Of a stretch of DNA of 64,000 nucleotides, positions 45,411-54,327 are shown piece by piece (positions within the stretch are counted from its first letter, which is position 1; each line of letters begins with the position of its first letter). A program made the position numbers and the translations under genes. The stretch spans positions 1 to 64,000 of the forward strand of contig JACKCW010000003.1 of the NCBI GenBank assembly GCA_020633845.1. Reading direction: 5' to 3'. This DNA comes from Caryophanales bacterium. GTDB lineage: Bacteria > Bacillota_I > Bacilli_A > Izemoplasmatales > UBA1188. The notes beneath the pieces were generated by a model. It saw only the letters and a program-made list of their open reading frames with translations, ran no database searches and was not told the DNA's origin.

Positions 45411-45632
45411 TCACATATTAACCATGGATGCTTCCCTGAACTTTGAGGGAGGCATCCATTTTGTTTTTTCTTTGATTCTTTTAAAGTTATAATAGCTTAT
45501 ATATTCTGCTATTGCGGTTTTAAAATCATTAAATGTTTTAAACTCGGATTCATGGCCGTAAAACATTTCATTTTTAAGGGTGCCAAAGAAAGACTCCATA
45601 ATGGAGTTGTCTAGAGAAAGGGGTACAATCAC
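45411..45632 (-). pseudogene. IS3-family transposase, C-terminal remnant
   Basis: About 70 residues of the end of an rve integrase domain: DNSIMESFFGTLKNEMFYG holds the last catalytic Glu of the DDE triad (MESFF), followed by YISYYNFKRIKEK and a final WMPPSKFRE. The first four fifths of the transposase and OrfA are missing. The frame begins abruptly next to the end of the beta-helix lipoprotein gene. It is a scar at the right edge of the RHS island. Confidence 0.85.
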
Positions 45633-45652
45633 ATATGCTTGAGTCTTTTATT

Positions 45653-47587
45653 TTAGTGTCCGCCGGCTCCGCTTCCCGGAATTCCTCCTTCACCGCCATT
45701 ACTTCCAGGCGTTCCGCCACTTCCGATAGTGGAACCGCTATTACTTCCGCCAATCCCAATAGATCCGTAAGTTGTGAGTAAATCAGATATAGTTAAAGAG
45801 GTAATGGTAGTGCCAGAGGAATAAGATCCGCTATAAGACACGCCATTACTGAAACTACCGCTATAAGTACCGCCGCATTTAATAGTATAGGTATTTCCTT
45901 TTTTAATACTTGGACTGCTGATGACAATCGCAAAACTGCTGGAATAGTTTTTCGGAAGACTAACGGCGATAGAATAATCGCTGCCGCCGACATAAACAGT
46001 AGAACCTTTAGTAAGAGAAGAGGAAGTAAATGATGCGGCTATTACATACTGAGTCGGATTATCCGGCACTTGTGCCATTCCCGATGAGCCTACCGCCACC
46101 AGCGTTCCGCCGGTTATATAGAAGTTTCCGTCATAATCTAAAGCTCCGTTGGAATTATCGGTTGGACCAAATACATAAACGGTTCCGCCATACATCGAAA
46201 TATTTCCGTTAGCATCGAGTCCGTCTCCTGAGGCGTTTACGATAACGAGTGGATCGCCACCGAAATGTAGATACATATCATCACTGACTTCAGTGTCGCT
46301 GTCGGCTCCGCCGGCGGCGTTGATACCATCATCCGATGAAACGACATTAATAATTCCGTCATAGATTTCGATTTTCATTCCTTCGATTCCTTCATAACAC
46401 GATTCGACTGTGACAGTAAAATCATTGCTTAAAGAAGTAGTTTCACTGCCTCCTAGTTGAAGGAAATATTCGGCATGAATTCCATCGTCCAAAGTATTTA
46501 AAGTAAAACTTCCGGCATAGATTTGTACATCGCCGTTTGAATGAATTGCATCGTCATCGGCATCAACTGTAAAACTGCCGCCGGTGATTTCGATTAAACT
46601 GTCGGATTTAATTCCTTTAACACTTTGTTCGAGGTAATACTTATATGTATATTTTGAAAGACTATCTTTAGATATTCTCATATATGTAGTACCGCTCTTA
46701 ATGAATTTAGCGTCTTCATAAAGAGTACCGTCAGAGTCTTGCGATGCATCATATAGAACAAACGTTCCGTTTGTCATTATATTATAATTTCCGCTGGATA
46801 TCTTGACATCGCCCCCAGCATCAATTCCGTCCCCTAAAGTATTTGATGTATAGGTCATATTAGATAGAACTATATCGCCGCTTTTGGAGTGCATCCCGTC
46901 GCCACTTGCACTTTCAACCTCAATAGTCCCGCCCGTAATTGTGACACCTGTTTTTGCGGATATGGCGTGATCATTGGCCGCTTCCACGATAATTGTTCCC
47001 GAGTCCATAATCAGATTCTTTGAAGTGTAAAGAGCGGCCCCTGATTCAATTTCATCGGTTGAAAGGCCCTTGCCGTTTAAAACCAAAGTTCCACCGCCGG
47101 TAATATTAAAGTCGGTTTTCTTTACTACGATAGCGCCGTCGGTTAAGTTGTTTTCGCTATTTTCAATATAATTGGTAGTCCCGCTGACAATCTCAAGAGT
47201 AAAGCTTCCGGCTTCTTTGACATAGAAAGCCGCTTCTTCGCCGAGATAAGTTAAAGAAGCGCTATCTAAGGCCACTTCCACACTGATATCTTCGCCGTCT
47301 ATTACCACTTGCGCATTACTCGCCGTTCCGATTATGGCGTATTTACCGGATTCATCTATGGTGATAGTTTCATCGTCTAAAAGAGCGGATAAATCAATCA
47401 CGGTATAATCGGTAAGATCTTTAGTCGTGATAGTCGTCGACTCCGTCGTATCAGTCTCGCTCGCAGTGTCTTCGGTAGAAGGAGTGGTGCTGCCTAAAAA
47501 CGCATTTGTCGTCGTTTCAGCAGTACATCCCATCAAGGAAAAAGCGAATACTGCACTAAATACTCCCAAAAGAATAGTTTTTTTCAT
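45653..47587 (-). CDS. Cthe_2159-like carbohydrate-binding beta-helix lipoprotein
   Basis: A 644-residue surface lipoprotein. The signal peptide ends in FSLMGC, a lipobox with the acylated Cys near residue 20. A Thr/Ser-rich linker follows. The rest is an array of short beta-helix turns in the style of Cthe_2159 (DUF4353): repeated (I/V)xGG(T/S)(I/L)xV and SGDG(I/M)xxxGD turns. Cthe_2159 binds polygalacturonate and cellulose, so polysaccharide binding at the cell surface is likely. The C-terminal 40 residues are almost only Gly, Ser, Thr and Pro. ATG 47587 follows GGAGG; the longer frame to 47638 has no site. Confidence 0.85.
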   Translation of the reverse strand: MKKTILLGVFSAVFAFSLMGCTAETTTNAFLGSTTPSTEDTASETDTTESTTITTKDLTDYTVIDLSALLDDETITIDESGKYAIIGTASNAQVVIDGEDISVEVALDSASLTYLGEEAAFYVKEAGSFTLEIVSGTTNYIENSENNLTDGAIVVKKTDFNITGGGTLVLNGKGLSTDEIESGAALYTSKNLIMDSGTIIVEAANDHAISAKTGVTITGGTIEVESASGDGMHSKSGDIVLSNMTYTSNTLGDGIDAGGDVKISSGNYNIMTNGTFVLYDASQDSDGTLYEDAKFIKSGTTYMRISKDSLSKYTYKYYLEQSVKGIKSDSLIEITGGSFTVDADDDAIHSNGDVQIYAGSFTLNTLDDGIHAEYFLQLGGSETTSLSNDFTVTVESCYEGIEGMKIEIYDGIINVVSSDDGINAAGGADSDTEVSDDMYLHFGGDPLVIVNASGDGLDANGNISMYGGTVYVFGPTDNSNGALDYDGNFYITGGTLVAVGSSGMAQVPDNPTQYVIAASFTSSSLTKGSTVYVGGSDYSIAVSLPKNYSSSFAIVISSPSIKKGNTYTIKCGGTYSGSFSNGVSYSGSYSSGTTITSLTISDLLTTYGSIGIGGSNSGSTIGSGGTPGSNGGEGGIPGSGAGGH

Positions 47588-47729
47588 TGCGAATCCTCCA
47601 TTTTTATCTTGATTATAATACTTAATTATCATCTCCACTTTTCTATCACAAAATAATCAATTTATTTTCGAATTACTCTATTTAAAATCACTGAAACCAT
47701 CCGAGTATTATTAATAAAGGGAGGAACCT

Positions 47730-49028
47730 ATGAAAAAAATAATTGTTTTTTTGATAATTATGGCTTTGACGCTTACTCTTAATATTAAAAACGTTAAAGC
47801 GGAAGAAAAAGTGGATGAACCTGTTTATTACACGCTTTTAGAATCATCGCTTAAAAACGGCGGTAAAATAGCCATCCAAAGAGAAAATGAAAACTTTACC
47901 TACCGGACGGTCCTAAACGATAAAACCGCGATGACGATTGATTTTGGCGGGATGAATATCGGCTGGGTTAAGTTTATGGAGTCATCTTCTTATTACCTAT
48001 TTTTCGGGTCGTTAATGGATGATTTTAATGTTACGAAAACCTATCCTTATATTCTTCGAATAAATAAGGATTTCAGCAATTATAAATTATACAAAAATAT
48101 GGACGTGAGTGGACCCGCTTATTGTCTTTCACTTCTAGAGTTTTCAAGTGGTAAATTTATTGTGACCGAATTTGTGGAAGGAAGATTCTCTTTTGGCATG
48201 TACCTTGGGTATTACCGTCTTTTCTCGATGGATGATGATTTAAATGTCTTATCGTCAATTGATATCGGCGATAAAGAATGTGATTTAAGTATCGCTTATG
48301 ATGTGATTGAAATTAAAAGAACGGATAAAACTATCACCTATTTCGACAGGGAATTTAATATCGTTTCTGATTATGATAGAGAAGTCACGGAATACGGAAC
48401 TTTTGAGCTTTTAGCTCCTTCTTTAGTCAACGGAATAAGTTATGATATCGGCGCATCCTTTAATACTCCCGGCGAATATATTTTAAACGACGGATTGCAC
48501 GAAGAAAGAATTGTGCACCTTTACCCGGAAATAAAAGGTGTTAAGGAAGGAGAAGAATACGACGATTATATTGCTTATCAGATCTCCGGCGGTAATATTT
48601 ATGTGAACGGGAACCCAGCCTATTTAAACGGAACAATAGCTGAGGTCGGTTCTTATACGATAACGATTAAAGGATTAGGAGATTTTGAAGAAATTGTTAA
48701 TTTTAAAATACTCCCGGCGCTTATATCGTCGATAGAAACTGGTGATTCATTAGATATCGGCGATGAAATACTTTTTACCGGTAAGGCGACATTAAACGGC
48801 GATGAAATAGAAAGCGGATATACTATTTTAAATGCTGGAGCTTACGAACTTTGTCTTTATAGCGACGGTATCATCGAAAAAACTGTTTATTTCTCGGTGG
48901 CGGAAGAAGAAGTCAAGGAAAACAGTAAAGTTTGGGTTTATATCGTTGAAGGTCTTGCGGTAGTCTCTCTCGGGGTAACGTGTTTCTTTATTTTTCGAAG
49001 AAAAAAAGTAAAAAAAGCGACGAAATAG
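47730..49028 (+). CDS. Membrane-anchored surface protein with Ig-like repeats
   Basis: A 432-residue exported protein: signal peptide 1-24 (cleaved near VKAEE), a beta-rich N-terminal half of about 240 residues, and two beta-sandwich repeats (about 240-390, ending around FKILPA and YFSVAE). A C-terminal membrane segment (about 402-422) is followed by RRKKVKKATK, a stop-transfer tail. There is no LPxTG sortase motif. The repeats resemble bacterial Ig-like domains by pattern only; the ligand is unknown. It is divergent from the beta-helix lipoprotein gene. Confidence 0.65.
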   Translation: MKKIIVFLIIMALTLTLNIKNVKAEEKVDEPVYYTLLESSLKNGGKIAIQRENENFTYRTVLNDKTAMTIDFGGMNIGWVKFMESSSYYLFFGSLMDDFNVTKTYPYILRINKDFSNYKLYKNMDVSGPAYCLSLLEFSSGKFIVTEFVEGRFSFGMYLGYYRLFSMDDDLNVLSSIDIGDKECDLSIAYDVIEIKRTDKTITYFDREFNIVSDYDREVTEYGTFELLAPSLVNGISYDIGASFNTPGEYILNDGLHEERIVHLYPEIKGVKEGEEYDDYIAYQISGGNIYVNGNPAYLNGTIAEVGSYTITIKGLGDFEEIVNFKILPALISSIETGDSLDIGDEILFTGKATLNGDEIESGYTILNAGAYELCLYSDGIIEKTVYFSVAEEEVKENSKVWVYIVEGLAVVSLGVTCFFIFRRKKVKKATK

Positions 49029-49106
49029 TGATGGGTTCCCTCTTTTAATTTACTTTACTCATTTTATGGGTTAAAATGAGAGTGAAAAAAATTACGGAGG
49101 ATTTTT

Positions 49107-49862
49107 ATGCCCTATTTTATTTATATTGTGATGTTTACATCAATCGTTCTTTCCGGTCTTTACATAGTCTTCAGCAAAAGCACAAAACCGCATATTTCTT
49201 TAATATTCAAAATCTTATCCAGTCTATCGTTTTTTGCTCTTTCAGTAGCGTCCGCTCTGGCGGTACTCGGCGGAATTTATGGTGATGAATTATTATTTAT
49301 TATTTTGATGTTGGCTTCGGTATTTGTCGCTTTCGCTTCTGATCTCTTTAATGGCCTTACAAGCGATGGATTAATTTTAAAGAAAGCCAATAAGACAAAG
49401 GTTAATGTTGCTTCTGAAATAGTATTCATGGCCTCTTTAGGCCTGGCTATTGCGGCTTCAATAATTCTTCTCGGCTTTTCTTATTACACTCTTATTTTCT
49501 GGCTTATTCTGCTTATTCTCTTTTACTACGTTAATGTTGCGATCAATAAGACTGACTTTGGGAAAAACAAAACTTTCGTTTTAATATACGGCGCTTTTAT
49601 TTCCTTCATTTTAGCGCAATCAATCGGCGCTCTTATCTTCAATTCTGTTTCGGATGGATCAGTTAATCAGATAGCTCTATTCCTTACTATTGGTTATTCT
49701 TTTGTTTATTTTTCCGACATCATCAAATTCAACGATCTCTTTGCGGTTAAAAAAGGCAAAGTTAATAAAAAAGAAGAAGAATCTTCAGGATACTTTGATT
49801 CGGCATTTTATTACATCGGAATGCTCCTTATTGCGCTTTCTATTGCGTTTATCTTCTTCTAG
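49107..49862 (+). CDS. Polytopic membrane protein of unknown function
   Basis: A 251-residue protein with about eight hydrophobic segments and short loops, of a kind resembling YhhN/TMEM86-type proteins by overall layout only. No catalytic signature is visible that would support that name. The ribosome site ACGGAGG precedes the ATG. It stands alone between the surface protein and the ileS leader. Confidence 0.55.
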   Translation: MPYFIYIVMFTSIVLSGLYIVFSKSTKPHISLIFKILSSLSFFALSVASALAVLGGIYGDELLFIILMLASVFVAFASDLFNGLTSDGLILKKANKTKVNVASEIVFMASLGLAIAASIILLGFSYYTLIFWLILLILFYYVNVAINKTDFGKNKTFVLIYGAFISFILAQSIGALIFNSVSDGSVNQIALFLTIGYSFVYFSDIIKFNDLFAVKKGKVNKKEEESSGYFDSAFYYIGMLLIALSIAFIFF

Positions 49863-49904
49863 ACTTGTAAAAATTTGATTTTTATAGTACCCTAAAAGGG
49901 TATA

Positions 49905-50135
49905 TAAAATGATGATGAAGAGCGCGGAACAAGTATGGTATAAACAAGAGAGCGGGGACTGGTGAAAAACCGTTATACGAAAACTGGGCCGGAATCACTT
50001 CGGAGTTGTTTGGGCGAACTAAAAGTAACTCAAACCGGGATGAACCGTTACATTCAAGACATATGATAGTATGTTTAAATAAGTGGTTATGAACGAATAA
50101 AATCTTCATCTTGTTTAAGGTGGAGATTTTTTATT
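49905..50135 (+). ncRNA. T-box riboswitch leader of ileS (isoleucine)
   Basis: A leader of about 230 bases before ileS with T-box layout. Stem I contains the AG-rich bulge AACAAGAGAGCGGGG and the loop GGTGAAA. The likely specifier is ATC (Ile) in CCGGAATCACTTCGG (about 49989-50003). A stem II region follows, then a diverged T-box core AAGTGGTTATGAACG (50081-50095). A terminator hairpin AAAATCTTCAT (50099-50109) with GTGGAGATTTT (50120-50130) and T run ends it. Uncharged tRNA-Ile should favour the antiterminator and turn ileS on. The core is less canonical than usual, so the exact pairing is uncertain. Confidence 0.75.
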
Positions 50136-50154
50136 TAAGAGAGAGGTTTTATTT

Positions 50155-53100
50155 ATGTATGAAAAAGTGGATATATCCAAAAAAGTAACCGAAAGAGAAA
50201 ATGAGATATCGGCATTTTGGGAGAAAAACGATATCTTCAACGAGTCGATAAAATTAAGAGAAGGTTGTCCGACTTTTACTTTTTTCGATGGTCCTCCGAC
50301 GGCAAACGGCAAGCCGCATATCGGCCACGTGATCACAAGAGCGATAAAAGACTTAATCCCGCGATATAAAACAATGAAGGGTTATCAAGTCTTAAGAAAA
50401 GCCGGATGGGACACTCACGGACTGCCGGTGGAACTGGAAGTCGAAAAACAACTGGGATTTTCCGGGAAAGATAAAATAGAAGAATACGGGATTGCGCCTT
50501 TCATCGACAAATGTAAAGAAAGCGTCTTTAAATATGAAAGTATGTGGGAAGAGTTTTCTAAGAAAGTCGGTTTTTGGGCGGATATGAAAAACCCTTATGT
50601 AACCTACTCTAATGACTATATCGAGTCGGAATGGTGGGCTTTAAAGAAGATATATGAGAAAGGTCTTCTTTATAAGGGATATAAAATAGTGCCTTATTGT
50701 CCTAGATGCGGAACTCCTCTTGCCTCTCACGAAGTGGCACAGGGATATAAAGACGTCAAAGAAAAAACATGTATCGCTAAATTTAAATTAAGAGACCTTG
50801 ACGCCTACTTTTTAGCTTGGACGACAACACCTTGGACACTTCCTTCAAACGTGGCGCTTTGCGTTAACCCATCTGAAGAGTATTCGCTCGTTAAAGCGGG
50901 AGAAGAAAAATATATTTTAGCTTCGGCTCTTATCCAATCGGTATTTAAAGAAAAAGAAGTTGAAGTGCTTAAAACATATCAAGGTAAGGATTTGGAATAT
51001 ACCAAATACGAACCTCTTTATGATTTTAAAAATCTTTATGATGATGCTTACTATGTAACCTGCGCTTCTTATGTAACCCTAACGGAAGGAACCGGTATTG
51101 TTCATATCGCTCCGGCTTTCGGACAAGACGACTATAATGTCGGAAGAAAATATCATCTTCCTTTCCTTCAACTGGTGGATTCTAAAGGCGAGATGGATGA
51201 AGCTACGCTTTGGCCGCATGTCTTTTGTAAGAACGCTGATGAACTGATCATGAAGAATTTAAAAGAAAGAAACTTGCTTTTCAAAGTTATGAGTGTTGAG
51301 CACTCCTATCCTTTCTGTTGGCGTTGCGGAACTCCTCTTGTTTATTACGCAAGAGACTCCTGGTATATTGAAATGACCAAACTGAAAGAAGAAATGATCG
51401 AAAACAATAATAAAATCAACTGGATACCGGATTCAATCGGTAAAGGAAGATTTGGGGATTGGCTCGAAAATATTCAAGACTGGAGTTTATCAAGAAACAG
51501 ATACTGGGGAACACCGCTTAATATTTGGATTAACGATAAAACCAAAGATATGGTTTCCGTTGGTTCCATAAAAGAATTAAAAGAATTATCCGGATTAATT
51601 AAGGACATTGAACTGCATAGACCTTATATTGATGAAGTGACTTGGGAAGATAAAGTAAACGGCGGGACATATAGAAGAGTGGAAGAAGTTATTGACTGTT
51701 GGTTTGATTCCGGTTCGATGCCTTTTGCCCAGTGGCATTATCCTTTTGAAAACGAAGATGTCTTTAAATCTCATTTCCCGGCTGATTTCATTTCGGAAGC
51801 CGTTGATCAGACAAGAGGATGGTTCTATACTCTTCTTGCGATTTCGACCTTAATTTTTGATCAAGAAGCTTTTAAAAACGTTATAGTGCTCGGTCTTGTC
51901 CTCGATGAGAACGGTCAAAAAATGTCCAAATCTAAAGGAAACAGCGTTGACCCGATGCAGGTATTAAATAAATTCGGGGCGGATGCGACCAGGTGGTTTT
52001 TCTATGAAACATCGGCGCCGTGGATATCAAAAAGTATTAGTGACGACGCGATTCTTGATGGCCAGAAAAAATATCTCAATACTCTTTATAATACTTATTC
52101 ATTCTTTGTCTTATATGCGAATATTGATAATTTTAACCCGAAGGAATATAAACTTGACTATGAAAACTTACCGGCCATGGACCGTTGGCTTTTATCTAAA
52201 CTAAATTCTCTAATCGCCTTTGTGGACGACTCTTTAAACCAGTATAAAATCTTAGAGCCTTCAAGAGCGATTGAAGAATTTGTGGAAGAACTTTCCAATT
52301 GGTATGTCAGAAGATCAAGAGACAGATTCTGGGCCAAAGGTATGGAAAAAGACAAGATTGACGCTTATATGACCTTGTATACTACTCTTGTCGATATCTC
52401 TAAACTAGTTGCGCCTTTTTCTCCGTTTATGGCGGAAGAAATCTATCGGAATTTGGTTTGTTCTATAGATAGCGCGGCCAAGAAGAGTGTTCACTTAACC
52501 TCATATCCGGTTGTTCATAAGGAATATATTGATAAAACTCTAGAAGAAGAGATGGACGAAGTTTTAGAGGTAGTACAACTTGGAAGAGCGGTAAGAGCGG
52601 AAAAGGTTATTAAGAACCGTCAGCCTTTAAGAAAAATGTTTGTCGTGGGCGGAGAAACACTAAACGATTATTACGCTTCGATAATTGAAGACGAACTGAA
52701 TGTTAAAGAGATTTCCTATACGGAAGAACTTTCTTCTTTTGTAAAACACAATCTTAAATTAAACTTCCATTCAGCCGGTCCTAAACTTTCGAAAGACGTC
52801 ATGAAAGTTAAAACGGCTCTCGAAGCTTTAAATCAAGAAAAAGCTTATGAAAGTTTCCAAAAAACCGGCGAACTTCAAATCCTCGGCTTTACGCTTTTAA
52901 AAGAGGATCTTATTGTTGAAACCTTGGAAGCCTCAGGCTATGCTTCTCAATCGGACGGCAAAATTACGGTAGTCCTCGATACCGCCTTAGATGATGAACT
53001 CGTCTTTGAAGGTTATGTTAGGGAACTGGTTTCCAAGATACAACTTGAAAGAAAAGAAGCCGGCTTCGAAGTGGTTGACCATATCAGGTTATCTTTTGTA

Positions 53101-53268
53101 GGCGATAAAGAATTAATCGAGGTGGCCAAAAAGTATGAGGATAAAATTGCTTCTCAGACTCTAGCCGATAATGTATCATATGAGACGCTCTCCGGTTACA
53201 CCAAAAAATGGGAAATATCTCCGTACCAGATAGAAATCGGGGTAGAAGTAATAAGAGGACAAAAATGA
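50155..53268 (+). CDS. ileS: Isoleucyl-tRNA synthetase
   Basis: Charges tRNA-Ile; 1037 residues. GPPTANGKPHIGH (the HIGH region) lies near 43-55 and KMSKSKGN near 590. Between them lies the editing domain, with TTTPWTLPSN at about 223-232. The length and the C-terminal domain without zinc cysteines place it with the eukaryote-like IleRS2 group rather than the shorter common bacterial type; that group is often less sensitive to mupirocin. It is controlled by the T-box upstream. Its stop overlaps the next gene's start (ATGA). Confidence 0.96.
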   Translation: MYEKVDISKKVTERENEISAFWEKNDIFNESIKLREGCPTFTFFDGPPTANGKPHIGHVITRAIKDLIPRYKTMKGYQVLRKAGWDTHGLPVELEVEKQLGFSGKDKIEEYGIAPFIDKCKESVFKYESMWEEFSKKVGFWADMKNPYVTYSNDYIESEWWALKKIYEKGLLYKGYKIVPYCPRCGTPLASHEVAQGYKDVKEKTCIAKFKLRDLDAYFLAWTTTPWTLPSNVALCVNPSEEYSLVKAGEEKYILASALIQSVFKEKEVEVLKTYQGKDLEYTKYEPLYDFKNLYDDAYYVTCASYVTLTEGTGIVHIAPAFGQDDYNVGRKYHLPFLQLVDSKGEMDEATLWPHVFCKNADELIMKNLKERNLLFKVMSVEHSYPFCWRCGTPLVYYARDSWYIEMTKLKEEMIENNNKINWIPDSIGKGRFGDWLENIQDWSLSRNRYWGTPLNIWINDKTKDMVSVGSIKELKELSGLIKDIELHRPYIDEVTWEDKVNGGTYRRVEEVIDCWFDSGSMPFAQWHYPFENEDVFKSHFPADFISEAVDQTRGWFYTLLAISTLIFDQEAFKNVIVLGLVLDENGQKMSKSKGNSVDPMQVLNKFGADATRWFFYETSAPWISKSISDDAILDGQKKYLNTLYNTYSFFVLYANIDNFNPKEYKLDYENLPAMDRWLLSKLNSLIAFVDDSLNQYKILEPSRAIEEFVEELSNWYVRRSRDRFWAKGMEKDKIDAYMTLYTTLVDISKLVAPFSPFMAEEIYRNLVCSIDSAAKKSVHLTSYPVVHKEYIDKTLEEEMDEVLEVVQLGRAVRAEKVIKNRQPLRKMFVVGGETLNDYYASIIEDELNVKEISYTEELSSFVKHNLKLNFHSAGPKLSKDVMKVKTALEALNQEKAYESFQKTGELQILGFTLLKEDLIVETLEASGYASQSDGKITVVLDTALDDELVFEGYVRELVSKIQLERKEAGFEVVDHIRLSFVGDKELIEVAKKYEDKIASQTLADNVSYETLSGYTKKWEISPYQIEIGVEVIRGQK

Positions 53269-53507
53269 ATTACGAATATCCGCTGGACTATGAAACATAC
53301 TCGGTTAAAGACATCGAAAAAATAATTGATTTTCTTTCCTATCTTGAAGATAATCTCAAAGTGTTAGATCCGGATACTTTTAAAAAGAAATACAACATCT
53401 ACAGAAATACTTTGTCTTCAATAAAAGAAGAAAAAAGAATTGATAAAGAATTTACATCTTTATCTGGTATTTCGATTTATAAGACCGCTAAAAAGTTTGG
53501 CCTTTAA
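53265..53507 (+). CDS. UPF0223 family protein (YktA-like)
   Basis: An 80-residue protein. It starts MNYEYPLDYETYSVKDIEKII, very like the opening of Bacillus YktA, and ends KTAKKFGL. The ATG at 53265 overlaps the ileS stop in an ATGA junction; an earlier ATG at 53208 lies inside ileS and is rejected. No function is known for the family. Confidence 0.82.
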   Translation: MNYEYPLDYETYSVKDIEKIIDFLSYLEDNLKVLDPDTFKKKYNIYRNTLSSIKEEKRIDKEFTSLSGISIYKTAKKFGL

Positions 53508-53524
53508 TCAATAAATAAAACGTC

Positions 53525-53577
53525 ATATGAACAACTTGTGAACGGAATAATGTTTTAAAAAAAAGAATTGTTCATAT
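53525..53577. repeat. Perfect ten-base inverted repeat
   Basis: ATATGAACAA (53525-53534) and TTGTTCATAT (53568-53577), separated by 33 bases. It could be a hairpin ending the ileS operon or a split operator. The palindrome GGCTATAGCC follows at 53585-53594. Confidence 0.5.
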
Positions 53578-53631
53578 ATAATATGGCTATAGCCAAAAAG
53601 AAAACACGTAATCAAAAACTTTTCTTCTAAT

Positions 53632-53694
53632 TATTTTCTAAACCAAATAAGTGTTTGGTTTTGGAAAATTGTTTGACATATTTATTAGAAAATA
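53632..53694. repeat. Nested inverted repeats upstream of YlbG-like gene
   Basis: Outer arms TATTTTCTA (53632-53640) and TAGAAAATA (53686-53694). Inner hairpin AAACCAAA (53640-53647) with TTTGGTTT (53654-53661). TTGACA at 53673-53678 and TATAAT at 53705-53710 lie around it, 26 bases apart, too far for a standard promoter. Confidence 0.45.
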
Positions 53695-53729
53695 AAAAGA
53701 GTAATATAATTGCGTATTGAGGAGAAAAA

Positions 53730-53957
53730 ATGATAAAAAGAGTCGAATTATTAATATATTTCAATTATCGAAGTGACACATCTACTTATCTTAAGTCACT
53801 TAATTTGACAATTCAATATATTAATAAAAAAATGGGATATGCAGTTTGTTACCTAGACGAAGAGAGTTTAAAAAGCACCACGGAAAAAATAAAACGGATG
53901 AGAGGATTTAAAAAGTACGAGATTTCACCATCGGTTTTAGTCGATCTTCCAATATAA
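53730..53957 (+). CDS. YlbG-like (UPF0298/DUF2129) protein
   Basis: A 75-residue protein. The pattern LLIYFNYRSDTSTYLKSLN, then IQYINKKMGYAVCYLDEESL and TTEKIKRMRGFKKYEISP, follows the small DUF2129 family found next to rpmF or rsmD in Bacilli. A regulatory or RNA-linked role has been suggested for relatives, but none is shown. It has its own leader with several inverted repeats and its own terminator, so it is probably monocistronic. Confidence 0.7.
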   Translation: MIKRVELLIYFNYRSDTSTYLKSLNLTIQYINKKMGYAVCYLDEESLKSTTEKIKRMRGFKKYEISPSVLVDLPI

Positions 53958-53963
53958 AAATAT

Positions 53964-54001
53964 GTGACTGTCAATATATTTTACTTGACAGTCATTTTTT
54001 T
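53964..54001 (+). terminator. Rho-independent terminator after YlbG-like gene
   Basis: A perfect ten-base-pair stem TGACTGTCAA/TTGACAGTCA (53965-53974 with 53985-53994), followed by a run of seven T. Confidence 0.88.
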
Positions 54002-54013
54002 AAGAATTACAAT
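53985..54013 (+). promoter_or_regulatory. Promoter of rpsP-khpA, built into the upstream terminator
   Basis: TTGACA (53985-53990), a spacer of exactly 17 bases and TACAAT (54008-54013), 30 bases before rpsP. The -35 hexamer is the descending arm of the terminator stem. Confidence 0.7.
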
Positions 54014-54042
54014 ATGATTGTAAATAATTAGGAGGAAATTCT

Positions 54043-54318
54043 ATGGTAAAACTCAGACTTCAAAGATTCGGTGCGGCTAAAAAACCGTTCTACCGTATTG
54101 TAGCAGCGGACGCTCTTGTAAAACGTGACGGACGCTTTTTGGAAATAGTCGGAACATATGATCCGGCCAACAAAAACAAGGAACTTCAGGTTCAACTTGA
54201 TACCGAAAAGGTATTGAACTGGTTAAAAGTCGGCGCTCAGCCAACGGATACCGTTAAAAGCATTCTTAGAAAAGAAGGCGTTCTGAAGGAATTTGCTGAA
54301 TCAAAAGAATCAAAGTAG
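54043..54318 (+). CDS. rpsP: 30S ribosomal protein S16
   Basis: A 91-residue ribosomal protein with the full family start [21 protein letters not shown] and the GTYDP and [11 protein letters not shown] segments. It helps assemble the 5' domain of 16S rRNA. It is followed by khpA after nine bases, as in most Bacilli, but ffh, rimM and trmD are not in this window beside it. Confidence 0.97.
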   Translation: MVKLRLQRFGAAKKPFYRIVAADALVKRDGRFLEIVGTYDPANKNKELQVQLDTEKVLNWLKVGAQPTDTVKSILRKEGVLKEFAESKESK

Positions 54319-54327
54319 GGTGACTCG

